64,000 bases of DNA from Shimia_B sp038527375. GTDB lineage: Bacteria; Pseudomonadota; Alphaproteobacteria; Rhodobacterales; Rhodobacteraceae. Under the pieces are notes generated by a model, which did not search any database, was not told the DNA's origin, and saw only the letters and a program-made list of their open reading frames with translations. The stretch lies in NCBI GenBank assembly GCA_038527375.1, contig JBCBFU010000001.1, forward strand, positions 86,027 to 150,026, given 5' to 3'. The first letter of the stretch is position 1. Each line of letters opens with the position of its first letter. Both the position numbers and the translations under genes were made by a program. Below, in pieces: positions 34,367-42,911 of the stretch.

Positions 34367-34500
34367 CGGGTATGATCAACGCGAGGCGGAAATCGCTAGA
34401 GCATCCTAACCAACGCCTGCTCGCAATGCCCACCTTGATTCTGAAAACCCAGATCAAAGGTCTCTGACTTTGGATATTGGCGATGAGCCTGTTCCGCTAC

Positions 34501-34524
34501 AGAGGCCTTCGCAGCGGGGCCTCT
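34501..34524 (-). terminator. Hairpin downstream of the SARP-like gene
   Basis: AGAGGCC (34501-34507) pairs with GGCCTCT (34518-34524) around a 10-base loop, about 20 bases past the stop of the minus-strand regulator gene. No T-run follows. Confidence 0.35.
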
Positions 34525-34545
34525 CAATAACTCTCGATACGTCAC

Positions 34546-37500
34546 TTAGGTACGCGCTTCGCTCTTGTCGTTGGTTCGGCTTTTCTCCAACCAATAAGTC
34601 AGACTGCGATCAAAATAGCGCTCTCCGGTTTGGCGCGTGAAGTCCAATGTGTCTTCAAGAACGCGCCCTGCGGCACGAACCTCGCCTTGCTGAACCAAAG
34701 CTTCTCCGATCCAGGCGCCGGCGTATGGTCTTGCCAGGACCGAGCCTGCCTTCTGATAGGCACTTAGCCCGCTTTGCATCAGGCACAGCCCATTTGGATC
34801 GCCCCCAAGGCTGGCCCAACGCCCGGCCAAGATGTCGACCTGCGCCCGCCAAATGGCCTTGTTCCCGCGGCTGGCCCAGAATTGGGCTGTTGCGATACGG
34901 TCTGGTGCGCTTTCGTGCTTGAGAAAGACGCAGGCGGTCGCGCCGAAGACATGAGCAAAGGTTTGGGCAAAGTCGTGATTGATCTCGTCGGCGCGGTGCA
35001 GAGACTGTTCAATCGCTTCGATCGTCTGCGCTTCCTCGCCCAAAAGCGCGTGAGACCAGGCAAGATAGCTGCGCAGGGTCAGGCTGAAATCCATACCAAA
35101 CTGTCGCTCATAATCCAGTTGGTCTTCGATGCGGCAGGCGGCAACACCTGCGCCGAGCGTGTCGCGCGCCAGGTCGAGCTTTCCGGTGTAGAGCGCATGG
35201 ACGCCTTCCATGAAGTGAAAGGCGGGCTTCCAAACGCTGTCCGGTGACTGAGTGGACAGATCCCGAATGGTTTGCGTGTGGCCGGGCAAGCCCGCAAAGT
35301 CTGCCCTAAGAAGGGCGGCGCTCCACAGCCCCCAATCGGTCCGCGCGACTTCTTCGGTATTGTCCAGCGACAGCGCAAGATTCCGCGTGCGAAGGTAAAG
35401 CGGTTCTGCTTCGCCAGTTGGATGGCCGCGAAACGCAATCATTTGTGCGCCAATCATTCGGCTCAGCGCCAACTGCTTGGTCAGGTTTGCGTGATCTTCC
35501 GGCGCCTTTTGCGTCATTTCAAGCGCGGCCTCGAAATGATCGATCGCCTCTTGGTGGGCTGCAAGCTGCGTGGCCCGTAGGCCTGCCGCCTCGAAACTCG
35601 CTGCCGCCTGTTGCGTGTCCCCGGCGGCCGCAAGATGATGGGCGATGCGGTCATTAGGCGGTGCGCCCTCTGCCGATGCCAGCAAATGTTGGGCGGCCTT
35701 GGCGTGCAGGTGCATACGGTCTGATTTTGGGATCGTCTCGTGCACCGTGTCGCGCAAAAGCGCGTGGCGAAAGCGAAAGGCCTGTGCGCCCTGCGGCACG
35801 AGGATACTGGTCTTGACCAGAGTGTCCCAAGCCTCTGCCAGACCAGCATCTTCATTCGGCATCAGGGCCGCCACGTCCTGGGCCTCGAACGAGGTCCCAA
35901 GCACGGCGGCACATTCGATCACATGCCGGACGTTCGGCAGTCGGTCGAGACGATTCAAAAACATCGCCTTCAGGCGTGCGGGCGTATCGAAGTCCTTGAC
36001 CAGCGCATTAACCTGCGCGCGCCCAAGACCCACGCCTTGCTGGGCCAGCGCCGCCGACAGCGCGTAGGCAAATTCTTCAAGCGCTAGCGGGTGCCCGACC
36101 GCCCGATGCGCCACGATTTCGGCCACTTCCGACACGTCCGGTCTGTCGGGTAGGATCTGTGCCACAAGCGCCTTCGCACCCGCTGCGAGAAGCGGGTCGA
36201 GCTGGTGCCGGTGCATCCCCGCACCGCGGAACACCGCTGGGGCTTCGCCCTCTCGTGCGGCGCAGAGGACGAAGGTGGGCAATCGCTGCAACTCCGCTAA
36301 CAGCATCTCGATGGCTTGCACGGTCGTGGGGTCAAACCACTGGACGTCATCGCAGACCAAGATCACAGGACCGCGCCGCGCGGCCTGCTGCACCAACCGC
36401 AGCAAAAGGGATACCGCGCGGTCGCGCATCTCTGACGAAGTATCGTTCATTGCGGCGGACTGCGCATAGAGCATCGTCCGCAGAAGCGGTTCTGTATCGG
36501 ATAGGTTCAGCTTATGCAGAAACGGGGCAAGCGCGACGTCGTCTCGTGCAAGCTGGCTTTCTATCAACGCAAGAATGGGTTTCATCGCGGTGCCGGTCGC
36601 GTGCGGATCCCCTTGGAGTATGAAGACCTGCGTTTCAGACGGCTGCACGCGGTCTAGCAGGGCCTGCACAAGGCGGGATTTCCCAATCCCCGGCGGACCT
36701 TCGAGCAGAAGCGCCTGACCCTGTCCGACTGTCACTTGTGCATATTGGCGGAGCAGCAATTCAACCTCGGCCTCGCGCCCTACAATTGGCAGGTCAGGCA
36801 CGGCCGTTGTCACGGGTGGGCGCTGACCGGCGCGTGCCGCATCCAGATAGCCGTCGATTTTGGTATACGCGATGGCGGGCGAAAACTGTGTTGCAAGCGC
36901 GGGATCGCAGGCGATCTGTCCCGGCGCCGCCCGTGCCTGAAGCGTTGTCGCTTGGCGCTGCACCGCGCCCTGGACACCCACGAGGTCGCCGCCCGTTTCA
37001 CTGCGCGAGGCCAGAACCTTGCCGCAACTGATACCCGCCGTCACGCTCGCCCGCGTGTGCAAATGGGTATCGACTGTTTGGCGAAAGCTCTCGGCGGCCA
37101 TAACGGCGGTGTCGGCATCAAATTCAGCGGTGCTTGGAATGCCGAAGCAGATCGTCGCCGAACACCCTTCGTTTTGGATCAGATGTCCGTTGAAGTCCGC
37201 CGCCGCCTGCGCCGCAAAACCGGCCATGGGACCGGCAAGTTCGTCAAAGTCTTCGGGGTCGAGTTGGTCAAGCTGGTCGCCCGCAAGGCCCAGCACCAAA
37301 ACCGTGATGTCGCGGCGTTCGTGTCGGCTGGGGGCGGTCTGTCCCACGGGCGCGGCTTGCGCGGCGTCGGGAACCGCACGGTTGGAAAGAACCGCTTCGC
37401 GCAGGTCCAAGGTTTTGCGCGATGGCGCGATGTCGAGCCGTGCGGCAAGTGCGGCCTCGCACATGTCGAATTGCTGCAGCGCCAGTTCCCGTTTGCCCGC

Positions 37501-38094
37501 CGCATGGTAAAGCCGCATGAGCGTCTGATGCGCCTCTTCTGCACCAGGTTCGATGTCGAGCAGACGTGTCGCCGCTGTTTCTTGGTCTTTTGGCGTACTG
37601 GCGGTGGTAAGCTGGGCATGGGCTGCATCAAGCGCCATTTCTTGATACGACTGCCGTGCGTAAAGGCACCAGCGGTCAAAGGCGTCGCTGCGGATACGCA
37701 GCCGGCCTAAAAACGCGCCTTCATATAGATCGAGCTGTCCGGCGGGATCGTTTGCAAACCGCCATGTATCAACGCTTAGCTCAACGGTTCTTGGGAGGGT
37801 GACCGAGTTCCTGTCGGCCTCGATCGGGCTCACGTCCCAGGGGGTCAGCATCTTGCGGATCACCCCCAATTCCTGACGCAGTGAACCGCGGGCTTGCTCT
37901 TCTTGTGCCGTGGGCCAAAGCAAATCAGCCAGCACCTCGCGCGGGACATCTTCGCCCGCATGTTCGACCAAATACGCCAGTAGCGCCGCAGACTTCTTGG
38001 TCGGGAAGCGGACCGCTTCGCCCGTTGGCGCGGCCAGAATGGGGCCGTCAAACAGCGCAAAATGCAAGCGTTCTTGAAACATGAATGCGTCCAA
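34546..38094 (-). CDS. SARP/BTAD-type AAA+ regulator with degenerate cyclase domain and TPRs
   Basis: 1182 residues. Order seen: winged-helix DNA-binding domain (~10-110, with LLAYLVEHAGEDVPREVLADL); BTAD helical domain (~115-245, with LLDIEPGAEEAHQTLMRLYH); class III cyclase-like domain (~265-430); AAA ATPase with Walker A GPPGIGKSR (~464-472) and Walker B VILVCDDVQWFD; C-terminal TPR-like helices to the end. In the cyclase-like part the metal-binding aspartates are gone: LVLGLAG stands for the usual FADLVG, and NEGCSATICFG for the GDG segment, so it is likely a sensor rather than an enzyme. Divergent from the tgl-like gene; probable activator of the two island genes. Confidence 0.82.
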   Translation of the reverse strand: MDAFMFQERLHFALFDGPILAAPTGEAVRFPTKKSAALLAYLVEHAGEDVPREVLADLLWPTAQEEQARGSLRQELGVIRKMLTPWDVSPIEADRNSVTLPRTVELSVDTWRFANDPAGQLDLYEGAFLGRLRIRSDAFDRWCLYARQSYQEMALDAAHAQLTTASTPKDQETAATRLLDIEPGAEEAHQTLMRLYHAAGKRELALQQFDMCEAALAARLDIAPSRKTLDLREAVLSNRAVPDAAQAAPVGQTAPSRHERRDITVLVLGLAGDQLDQLDPEDFDELAGPMAGFAAQAAADFNGHLIQNEGCSATICFGIPSTAEFDADTAVMAAESFRQTVDTHLHTRASVTAGISCGKVLASRSETGGDLVGVQGAVQRQATTLQARAAPGQIACDPALATQFSPAIAYTKIDGYLDAARAGQRPPVTTAVPDLPIVGREAEVELLLRQYAQVTVGQGQALLLEGPPGIGKSRLVQALLDRVQPSETQVFILQGDPHATGTAMKPILALIESQLARDDVALAPFLHKLNLSDTEPLLRTMLYAQSAAMNDTSSEMRDRAVSLLLRLVQQAARRGPVILVCDDVQWFDPTTVQAIEMLLAELQRLPTFVLCAAREGEAPAVFRGAGMHRHQLDPLLAAGAKALVAQILPDRPDVSEVAEIVAHRAVGHPLALEEFAYALSAALAQQGVGLGRAQVNALVKDFDTPARLKAMFLNRLDRLPNVRHVIECAAVLGTSFEAQDVAALMPNEDAGLAEAWDTLVKTSILVPQGAQAFRFRHALLRDTVHETIPKSDRMHLHAKAAQHLLASAEGAPPNDRIAHHLAAAGDTQQAAASFEAAGLRATQLAAHQEAIDHFEAALEMTQKAPEDHANLTKQLALSRMIGAQMIAFRGHPTGEAEPLYLRTRNLALSLDNTEEVARTDWGLWSAALLRADFAGLPGHTQTIRDLSTQSPDSVWKPAFHFMEGVHALYTGKLDLARDTLGAGVAACRIEDQLDYERQFGMDFSLTLRSYLAWSHALLGEEAQTIEAIEQSLHRADEINHDFAQTFAHVFGATACVFLKHESAPDRIATAQFWASRGNKAIWRAQVDILAGRWASLGGDPNGLCLMQSGLSAYQKAGSVLARPYAGAWIGEALVQQGEVRAAGRVLEDTLDFTRQTGERYFDRSLTYWLEKSRTNDKSEART

Positions 38095-38143
38095 AGTCGC
38101 TAACCAAGATGCGACTCTGGCGATTTAGATCAACCGATTTCTC

Positions 38144-38165
38144 TTTCTGACAGTTTTCTGACGAT
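38144..38165 (+). promoter_or_regulatory. Two 11-bp direct repeats upstream of tgl-like gene
   Basis: TTTCTGACAGT (38144-38154) is followed immediately by TTTCTGACGAT (38155-38165), an exact 11-base period. It lies 52 bases before the tgl-like ATG, in the 123-base spacer shared with the divergent SARP-like gene. Direct repeats at 11-bp phase are the usual binding site of SARP activators. A TTAACT at 38185-38190 could be a -10 element. Confidence 0.6.
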
Positions 38166-38217
38166 GTGATTCAGCAGGGTTCAGTTAACTCCACGTCAAG
38201 CAAGGAGGAACTGGGTT

Positions 38218-39606
38218 ATGACGCGCGAAACTGGACTTTTCATCGACGGCCAACTCGTCACCAATACCGACGCGGACGCCCAGGCTTTCATTCGCCCGGC
38301 GTTGGATGCCGCCCGGACGCAGCCGGAAACCGACACCGACCAAGGCAACGCGCCGCGCGCGTTGTTCGAGGAGATGGTGACGGCGATGCAAAACGATACG
38401 ATTGCGCACCACTTTTCTAGCGTCGAAGGATTGGCAAACAACTTGCGGCTGCGCGCGCATGTCATCGACGCGATGCAGCGCATGTCGACGGGGGTCCTTG
38501 ACGCAGATTATTTTGAAGTGGCGCGCGACATCCCGGCCAATTTGGGCACCTGTCACAACTATCACCACCTGATGCAGATCTTGGACGGCGGGAACGATCT
38601 CACGACTGCCAGAGAGGCCAAGGAAAGATTTGTGCGCCCTCTGGTCGAGTTGAACGCACACTGGACGCATCAGAACAACGCGACGGCCCTATCGGCCTAT
38701 AGCTTTTTCATAACACCCGGCGCTGATCCTTGGGACAGCATCGCCCACACCCATCCCTTTCGCGGCGAATGTGCGGGGGCACTGCAAATCTGTCTGATGC
38801 GGGGCTTTCGAAATTCGCAGCGCCGCGAGGATGTGGAGCGGTTGATGCGGCGGTTTGGCCCGCTGCGGGTGGGGCCATGGCATCAGGATTACCAGAACAG
38901 ACATCCAAAGCATCCAACCCCGGCCTCTGCGCTGCTCGCAACCTATGATGTGCCCGCCAACTATCGGCACGATACGGTGCTTGGCGTGCCTGGAGACTAT
39001 TTCTACTTCCGAAATGCCGAGGATTATCCCTACTTTGCCCCATCCGGCGGATGGCGCGGCGAAAACTGCATCTATCTGGGTCAGGATTTTCTGGGCCAGC
39101 CCCATTACTCTGGTCTGGGGCTGACTGGGAAGACGGAATACGCGCTGCGCATGTTCATGGCCAACGCCTATGTCCGAGATTGCAATTCCCGTTTCCTAAA
39201 GGTCGCCGCCCACGACAGGCGTCCCAATGTCGATTTCCATTGGGTGGATGATCTGGAACGGCGGCTTCGGTTCACCAAACGCGGCATTCTGCGCATTCCC
39301 GACCTCGAAGGGCAAGAATACCAGGGGCCGGGTCCGCAGGACTTTGAGAAGCCCACCGCCGATGTTGCAGCAGCCCTAGCCAGCCTTGGCCTGCCCCAAA
39401 CGCACCCCAACGTTTGGGCCGGTGCTGTTTCCCGGCACGCGGCCATGTCCGCCTTTGATCTGACAGACGCCAACATGATGCCATGGCCCAAATCGGGCAT
39501 GGCCGACCGCATGGTGGGCACCGAAATTGGGCCATGGCGCATCACCTTTGCCGCCACACAAACGCCGGACACTGCTGACGTGGTTGTCTGGAATACCGGT
39601 CCCTAG
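38218..39606 (+). CDS. Tgl-like protein-glutamine gamma-glutamyltransferase homologue
   Basis: 462 residues, no signal peptide. It resembles Bacillus subtilis spore-coat transglutaminase Tgl (245 residues) along that protein's whole core: FSSVEGLANNLRLRAHVIDA, HPFRGECAGALQI (nucleophile C185, E184), GVPGDYFYFRNAED, and GGWRGENCIYLGQ (E282). The comparison is with the Tgl sequence as I remember it. The third catalytic residue, His in AHGLG of Tgl, aligns with S298 in HYSGLGL, with a His (H296) two positions earlier, so activity is uncertain. The extra ~130 C-terminal residues have no known domain. GGAGG lies upstream, and it is monocistronic with its own terminator. Confidence 0.7.
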   Translation: MTRETGLFIDGQLVTNTDADAQAFIRPALDAARTQPETDTDQGNAPRALFEEMVTAMQNDTIAHHFSSVEGLANNLRLRAHVIDAMQRMSTGVLDADYFEVARDIPANLGTCHNYHHLMQILDGGNDLTTAREAKERFVRPLVELNAHWTHQNNATALSAYSFFITPGADPWDSIAHTHPFRGECAGALQICLMRGFRNSQRREDVERLMRRFGPLRVGPWHQDYQNRHPKHPTPASALLATYDVPANYRHDTVLGVPGDYFYFRNAEDYPYFAPSGGWRGENCIYLGQDFLGQPHYSGLGLTGKTEYALRMFMANAYVRDCNSRFLKVAAHDRRPNVDFHWVDDLERRLRFTKRGILRIPDLEGQEYQGPGPQDFEKPTADVAAALASLGLPQTHPNVWAGAVSRHAAMSAFDLTDANMMPWPKSGMADRMVGTEIGPWRITFAATQTPDTADVVVWNTGP

Positions 39607-39635
39607 TCGTCCACTCTCCCTATCGGACGACCCCT

Positions 39636-39672
39636 GGGCCGTGGTGTGCACCACGGTCCTCTTTTCGTTTTT
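39636..39672 (+). terminator. Rho-independent terminator of tgl-like gene
   Basis: GGGCCGTGGTG (39636-39646) pairs with CACCACGGTCC (39649-39659) with one G-T pair, then a T-rich tract TCTTTTCGTTTTT. It separates the tgl-like gene from the BCCT promoter region. Confidence 0.75.
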
Positions 39673-39697
39673 GGGTGTGATTTCTGAAAATTCTTTA

Positions 39698-39752
39698 TTT
39701 CTGACGCAGTTCTGACGGTGCTGACGCCACTTTCTGACGCTGACCTGACAGC
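39698..39752 (+). promoter_or_regulatory. Five-unit 11-bp repeat array upstream of BCCT gene
   Basis: In 11-base register the units are TTTCTGACGCA, GTTCTGACGGT, GCTGACGCCAC, TTTCTGACGCT and GACCTGACAGC. Four of the five carry CTGAC at positions 4-8; the third is shifted by two. The array ends 49 bases before the BCCT ATG, close to the 52-base distance at the tgl-like gene. The shared core is TTTCTGAC. Confidence 0.6.
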
Positions 39753-39801
39753 CCCGCCTGATGCTGTCCTCGATTGACACAAATTCATCGAGGAGGGCGT
39801 T

Positions 39802-41412
39802 ATGTCCACAAGCTTTTTCGACCCAAGTTATACGATACCGACAGAGCCCGCGGGGTTTCTTCAGGGTTACAACCGACCGGTGACGGTTTGGGCGCTGATC
39901 TGCGTCGCGGCGCTTATCGTTCTTTTGTTGCTATGGCCCGCGGCCGCGGCAGAGACTCTCATCGACACACGCACAACGCTGCTGAGCACGTTTCGCGGAT
40001 GGTACATGTATATCATGCTGGCCTTTTTCCTGTTGGCCGGAACCTTCGCACTGTTGCCAGGAGCGGGCGAAATCAGATTGTCGCGCGCAGGCGAACGGCC
40101 GGAGTTTTCCACGTTTTCCTGGCTGTCCATGATGTTTTGCGCAGGGATCGGCGCGGCGATCGTCGTTTTTTCGGTCAGTGAGCCGCTGACGCACCTGTCG
40201 ACCAACCCTGATATCTTGGGGGGAAAGGTCGCGGCGGACACCGCTGAGGCGGCTTCAAGCGCGCTGAAATACACGTTCTTGCATTGGGGCCTCTCTGCGT
40301 GGGCCTGTTACGCGGTGCTTGGTCTCGCCATCGCTTATTTCTCGTATCGGCACGGTACGCCCCTAACGGTACGCTCGGCTCTCACGCCCCTTTTGGGTCA
40401 TCGCTTTGGCGGTCTCATTGGCCACGGCATCGACTTCTTTTCGGTCTTTGCGATCATTGCCGGTCTGGCCGTGTCGATGGGCAATGGTGTTCCCCAATTT
40501 GTTGCGGGACTCAGCACGGTGTTCAAACTGACCGAAGGTGGCACCGTCGCTGTCTTGATCGCTCTGGCCGCTGTCGCGGCCCTCTCAAGTCTTGCGATCA
40601 TCTCGGGCGTGAAACGCGGCATCAAATGGATGTCGAACACAAGCACCTTGATTTTTCTAGGTGTGTTGGCGCTCTTTATCGTGTTTGGGTCCACCCGCTT
40701 TGCCACGGATGCACTTGTTGCGGCTGTGTCAGATTATGTCTCAACCTTCTTGGGCATGTCGACCGTCGTCGCAACACCCGATGGCACCGTCCCGGGCGAG
40801 ACATTGGCAAATTGGCAGGTCGATTGGACGATCTTTTACTGGGCGTGGTGGATCGGCTTTGCGCCCTTTGTCGGCATGTTCTTGGCCCGCGTTTCGAAAG
40901 GACGCAGCATCCGAGAGTTCGTGCTGGGCACAATGCTGGGGCCCTGTGCGATGTGTATGGTCTGGTTCGCCTATGTGGGTGGCACCGCGATCTCTATCGA
41001 ACTTGCCGACACCGGCACCCTCAGCACGATTGATCGACCCGCACAGCTTTACGCAACATTGATGATGCTCTTGGGCGACACAGGCGGGGTAATCGTCGGG
41101 GGCTTTGTCTGCGCGCTGGTCTTTATGCTGCTCGCGTCGGTCTTCATCGCAGGTATCCTGGCCATCAACACCATTGCAGCTGGCGGCGACGATGGACCCA
41201 AGCCTGCGGCCCACGTGCTGTTGTGGAGCGTTAGCGTCACGCTGATCATCGCCGGCCTCATCCTGGCAGGAGGCATCGCCTCTATCCGTGACGCCGTCAT
41301 CATCAGCGCCTTGCCCTTTTCTATCATCATCGCGCTTGCGGGCTTTGCCATGGTGTTCATGCTGGTGGCCCATCGGACCACCCTGGTAAAGATCACCGAA
41401 GTGCCGGCGTAA
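39802..41412 (+). CDS. BCCT family transporter
   Basis: 536 residues with about twelve membrane segments, the betaine/choline/carnitine (quaternary amine or DMSP) uptake family. The conserved helices GAAIVVFSVSEPLTHL and FYWAWWIGFAPFVGMFLARV with SKGRSIREF are the BCCT signature. The substrate cannot be read with confidence. GAGGAGG precedes the ATG. It has no associated choline dehydrogenase or betaine genes; instead it shares upstream repeats with the tgl-like gene. Confidence 0.92.
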   Translation: MSTSFFDPSYTIPTEPAGFLQGYNRPVTVWALICVAALIVLLLLWPAAAAETLIDTRTTLLSTFRGWYMYIMLAFFLLAGTFALLPGAGEIRLSRAGERPEFSTFSWLSMMFCAGIGAAIVVFSVSEPLTHLSTNPDILGGKVAADTAEAASSALKYTFLHWGLSAWACYAVLGLAIAYFSYRHGTPLTVRSALTPLLGHRFGGLIGHGIDFFSVFAIIAGLAVSMGNGVPQFVAGLSTVFKLTEGGTVAVLIALAAVAALSSLAIISGVKRGIKWMSNTSTLIFLGVLALFIVFGSTRFATDALVAAVSDYVSTFLGMSTVVATPDGTVPGETLANWQVDWTIFYWAWWIGFAPFVGMFLARVSKGRSIREFVLGTMLGPCAMCMVWFAYVGGTAISIELADTGTLSTIDRPAQLYATLMMLLGDTGGVIVGGFVCALVFMLLASVFIAGILAINTIAAGGDDGPKPAAHVLLWSVSVTLIIAGLILAGGIASIRDAVIISALPFSIIIALAGFAMVFMLVAHRTTLVKITEVPA

Positions 41413-41434
41413 GGCTCCTACTCATGCGGAAGGG

Positions 41435-41460
41435 CGCGCAGCCACCAAGTTGGCTGCGCG
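41435..41460 (+). terminator. 10-bp hairpin after BCCT gene
   Basis: CGCGCAGCCA (41435-41444) pairs perfectly with TGGCTGCGCG (41451-41460) around a 6-base loop, 22 bases after the BCCT stop. No T-run. The remaining ~190 bases before the tRNA show nothing recognisable. Confidence 0.5.
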
Positions 41461-41653
41461 GCTAATCGAACGGCGACTTTGCGCCGGAAGCCGAACGTCT
41501 TCCGGGGAACAGCAATCGCACAAGTTTCGCAGGTGTTTTGCGCATCGGGTGCACCAGACAACGCGCTGGATGATCGCAGTGTGGATAGACGTATGAATTG
41601 AGCCCCCGAGGAACTCACAAGGCCTTGGGCATATTCACAAATGTCGGAAAAGA

Positions 41654-41740
41654 TGGTGCCCAGAAGAGGACTCGAACCTCCACGTCCATACGGACACTAG
41701 CACCTGAAGCTAGCGCGTCTACCAATTCCGCCATCTGGGC
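41654..41740 (-). tRNA. tRNA-Leu (anticodon CAG)
   Basis: 87 bases on the minus strand with CCA encoded. Acceptor stem GCCCAGA/TCTGGGC, D-arm GGCGGAATTGGTAGACGCG, anticodon stem CTAGC/GCTAG with loop TTCAGGT (anticodon CAG), a long variable arm as expected for leucine, and T-arm GGTTCGAGTCC. Its 3' end faces the putative island. Confidence 0.97.
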
Positions 41741-41924
41741 ACGGGTTGGTGAGAGGTGGCTTTAAGGACGCTCTTGGGGGGTGTCAACGGGATTCGGGGG
41801 CTTGTTGGTGCACAAACCACCAGCTTTTGCCGCCCGATCCACGGAACGCGGCGAAATGCGGCTTGTCGTGGCCCGGACGGGGGTCTAAGCCCGGTGCCGA
41901 CACGGGAAAGACTGGAGCCGCAGC

Positions 41925-42911
41925 ATGTCCAAGCTTGTCACCATCTATGGCGGATCGGGGTTCATCGGACGCTATATCGCACAGAACTGCGCCAAGGCCG
42001 GTTGGCGTGTGCGCGTCGCCGTGCGCCGTCCCAACGAGGCGATGTTCGTTAAACCCTATGGTGTTGTCGGTCAGGTCGAGCCGGTCTTGTGCAACATCCG
42101 CGACGATGCCTCGGTCCGTTCGGTCATGCAGGGCGCTGATGTGGTGGTGAACTGTGTGGGCATCCTCGCGCCGTCCGGCAAGAACACCTTTGACGCTGTG
42201 CAACACGAAGGCGCCGAACGCATCGCGCGGATCGCGGCGGCGGAAGGTGTGCAAAAGATGGTGCATGTTTCGGCGATCGGGGCCGATGCGGATTCCAACT
42301 CCGATTACGCGCGGACCAAGGCGCTGGGCGAAGCGGGTGTGCTGGAGCATATGCCGAACGCCATGATCCTGCGACCGTCGATCGTGTTCGGGACCGAGGA
42401 CGAGTTCTTTAACCGTTTCGCCGGGATGGCGCGGATGGGTCCGGCGCTGCCGATCATCTCGCCCAAGACAAAGTTTCAGCCCGTCTATGTGGATGACGTG
42501 GCCGATGCGGCGATGGCGGGCATTGATGGCGACGCGACCGGCATTCACGAATTGGGCGGCCCGGATGTGAACACCTTCCGCGAGCTGATGCAGCAGATGC
42601 TGGAGGTCATTCAGCGCCGCCGCCTGATCGTGGGCCTGCCCGTCTTTGTGGGCCGCATCATGGGCTTTGGATTTGATATGCTAAACGCCGTTTCGCTGGG
42701 CCTGATCCCCGCGGCGGTGACCCGCGATCAGGTGCGCAATCTGGCCAAGGACAACGTGGTCTCGGGTCAGTATCCGGGGCTGGCGGATCTTGGGATCAAG
42801 CCGACCGCGCTTGAGGCCGTGCTGCCGGATTACCTGTGGGTCTATCGCCACACGGGGCAGTATGCCGAGATCAAGAATTCCGCCAAGAACCTGCGCGGTA
42901 CGGACCTCTAG
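41925..42911 (+). CDS. NAD(P)-binding protein of the complex I NDUFA9 subunit family
   Basis: 328 residues, atypical short-chain dehydrogenase. Rossmann motif LVTIYGGSGFIGRYIAQNCA, then VVVNCVGILAPSGKNTFDAV and VHVSAIGADADSNSDYARTK (a YxxxK pair). This matches the NDUFA9-like proteins of alphaproteobacteria, thought to relate to respiratory complex I assembly or structure. It is the first gene outside the island side of the tRNA, convergent with uppP by 4 bases. Confidence 0.88.
   Translation: MSKLVTIYGGSGFIGRYIAQNCAKAGWRVRVAVRRPNEAMFVKPYGVVGQVEPVLCNIRDDASVRSVMQGADVVVNCVGILAPSGKNTFDAVQHEGAERIARIAAAEGVQKMVHVSAIGADADSNSDYARTKALGEAGVLEHMPNAMILRPSIVFGTEDEFFNRFAGMARMGPALPIISPKTKFQPVYVDDVADAAMAGIDGDATGIHELGGPDVNTFRELMQQMLEVIQRRRLIVGLPVFVGRIMGFGFDMLNAVSLGLIPAAVTRDQVRNLAKDNVVSGQYPGLADLGIKPTALEAVLPDYLWVYRHTGQYAEIKNSAKNLRGTDL

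Larger units (their letters stand above)
33677..34545. other. 869-base region without an intact gene
   Basis: The first ~400 bases (33677-34071) should hold the urtA promoter; no clear sigma or NtrC-type site was recognised. From 34073 on it holds the tRNA-Leu 3'-end remnant, a possible AlpA-like gene fragment and a hairpin, listed separately. The rest (34367-34500) shows no coding pattern and looks like decayed sequence at an island edge. Confidence 0.6.

Noticed and set aside
41418..41618. 66-residue minus-strand ORF between the BCCT gene and tRNA-Leu.
   Set aside because: It spans the 10-bp terminator-like hairpin, has no ribosome-binding site and shows no recognisable sequence pattern.
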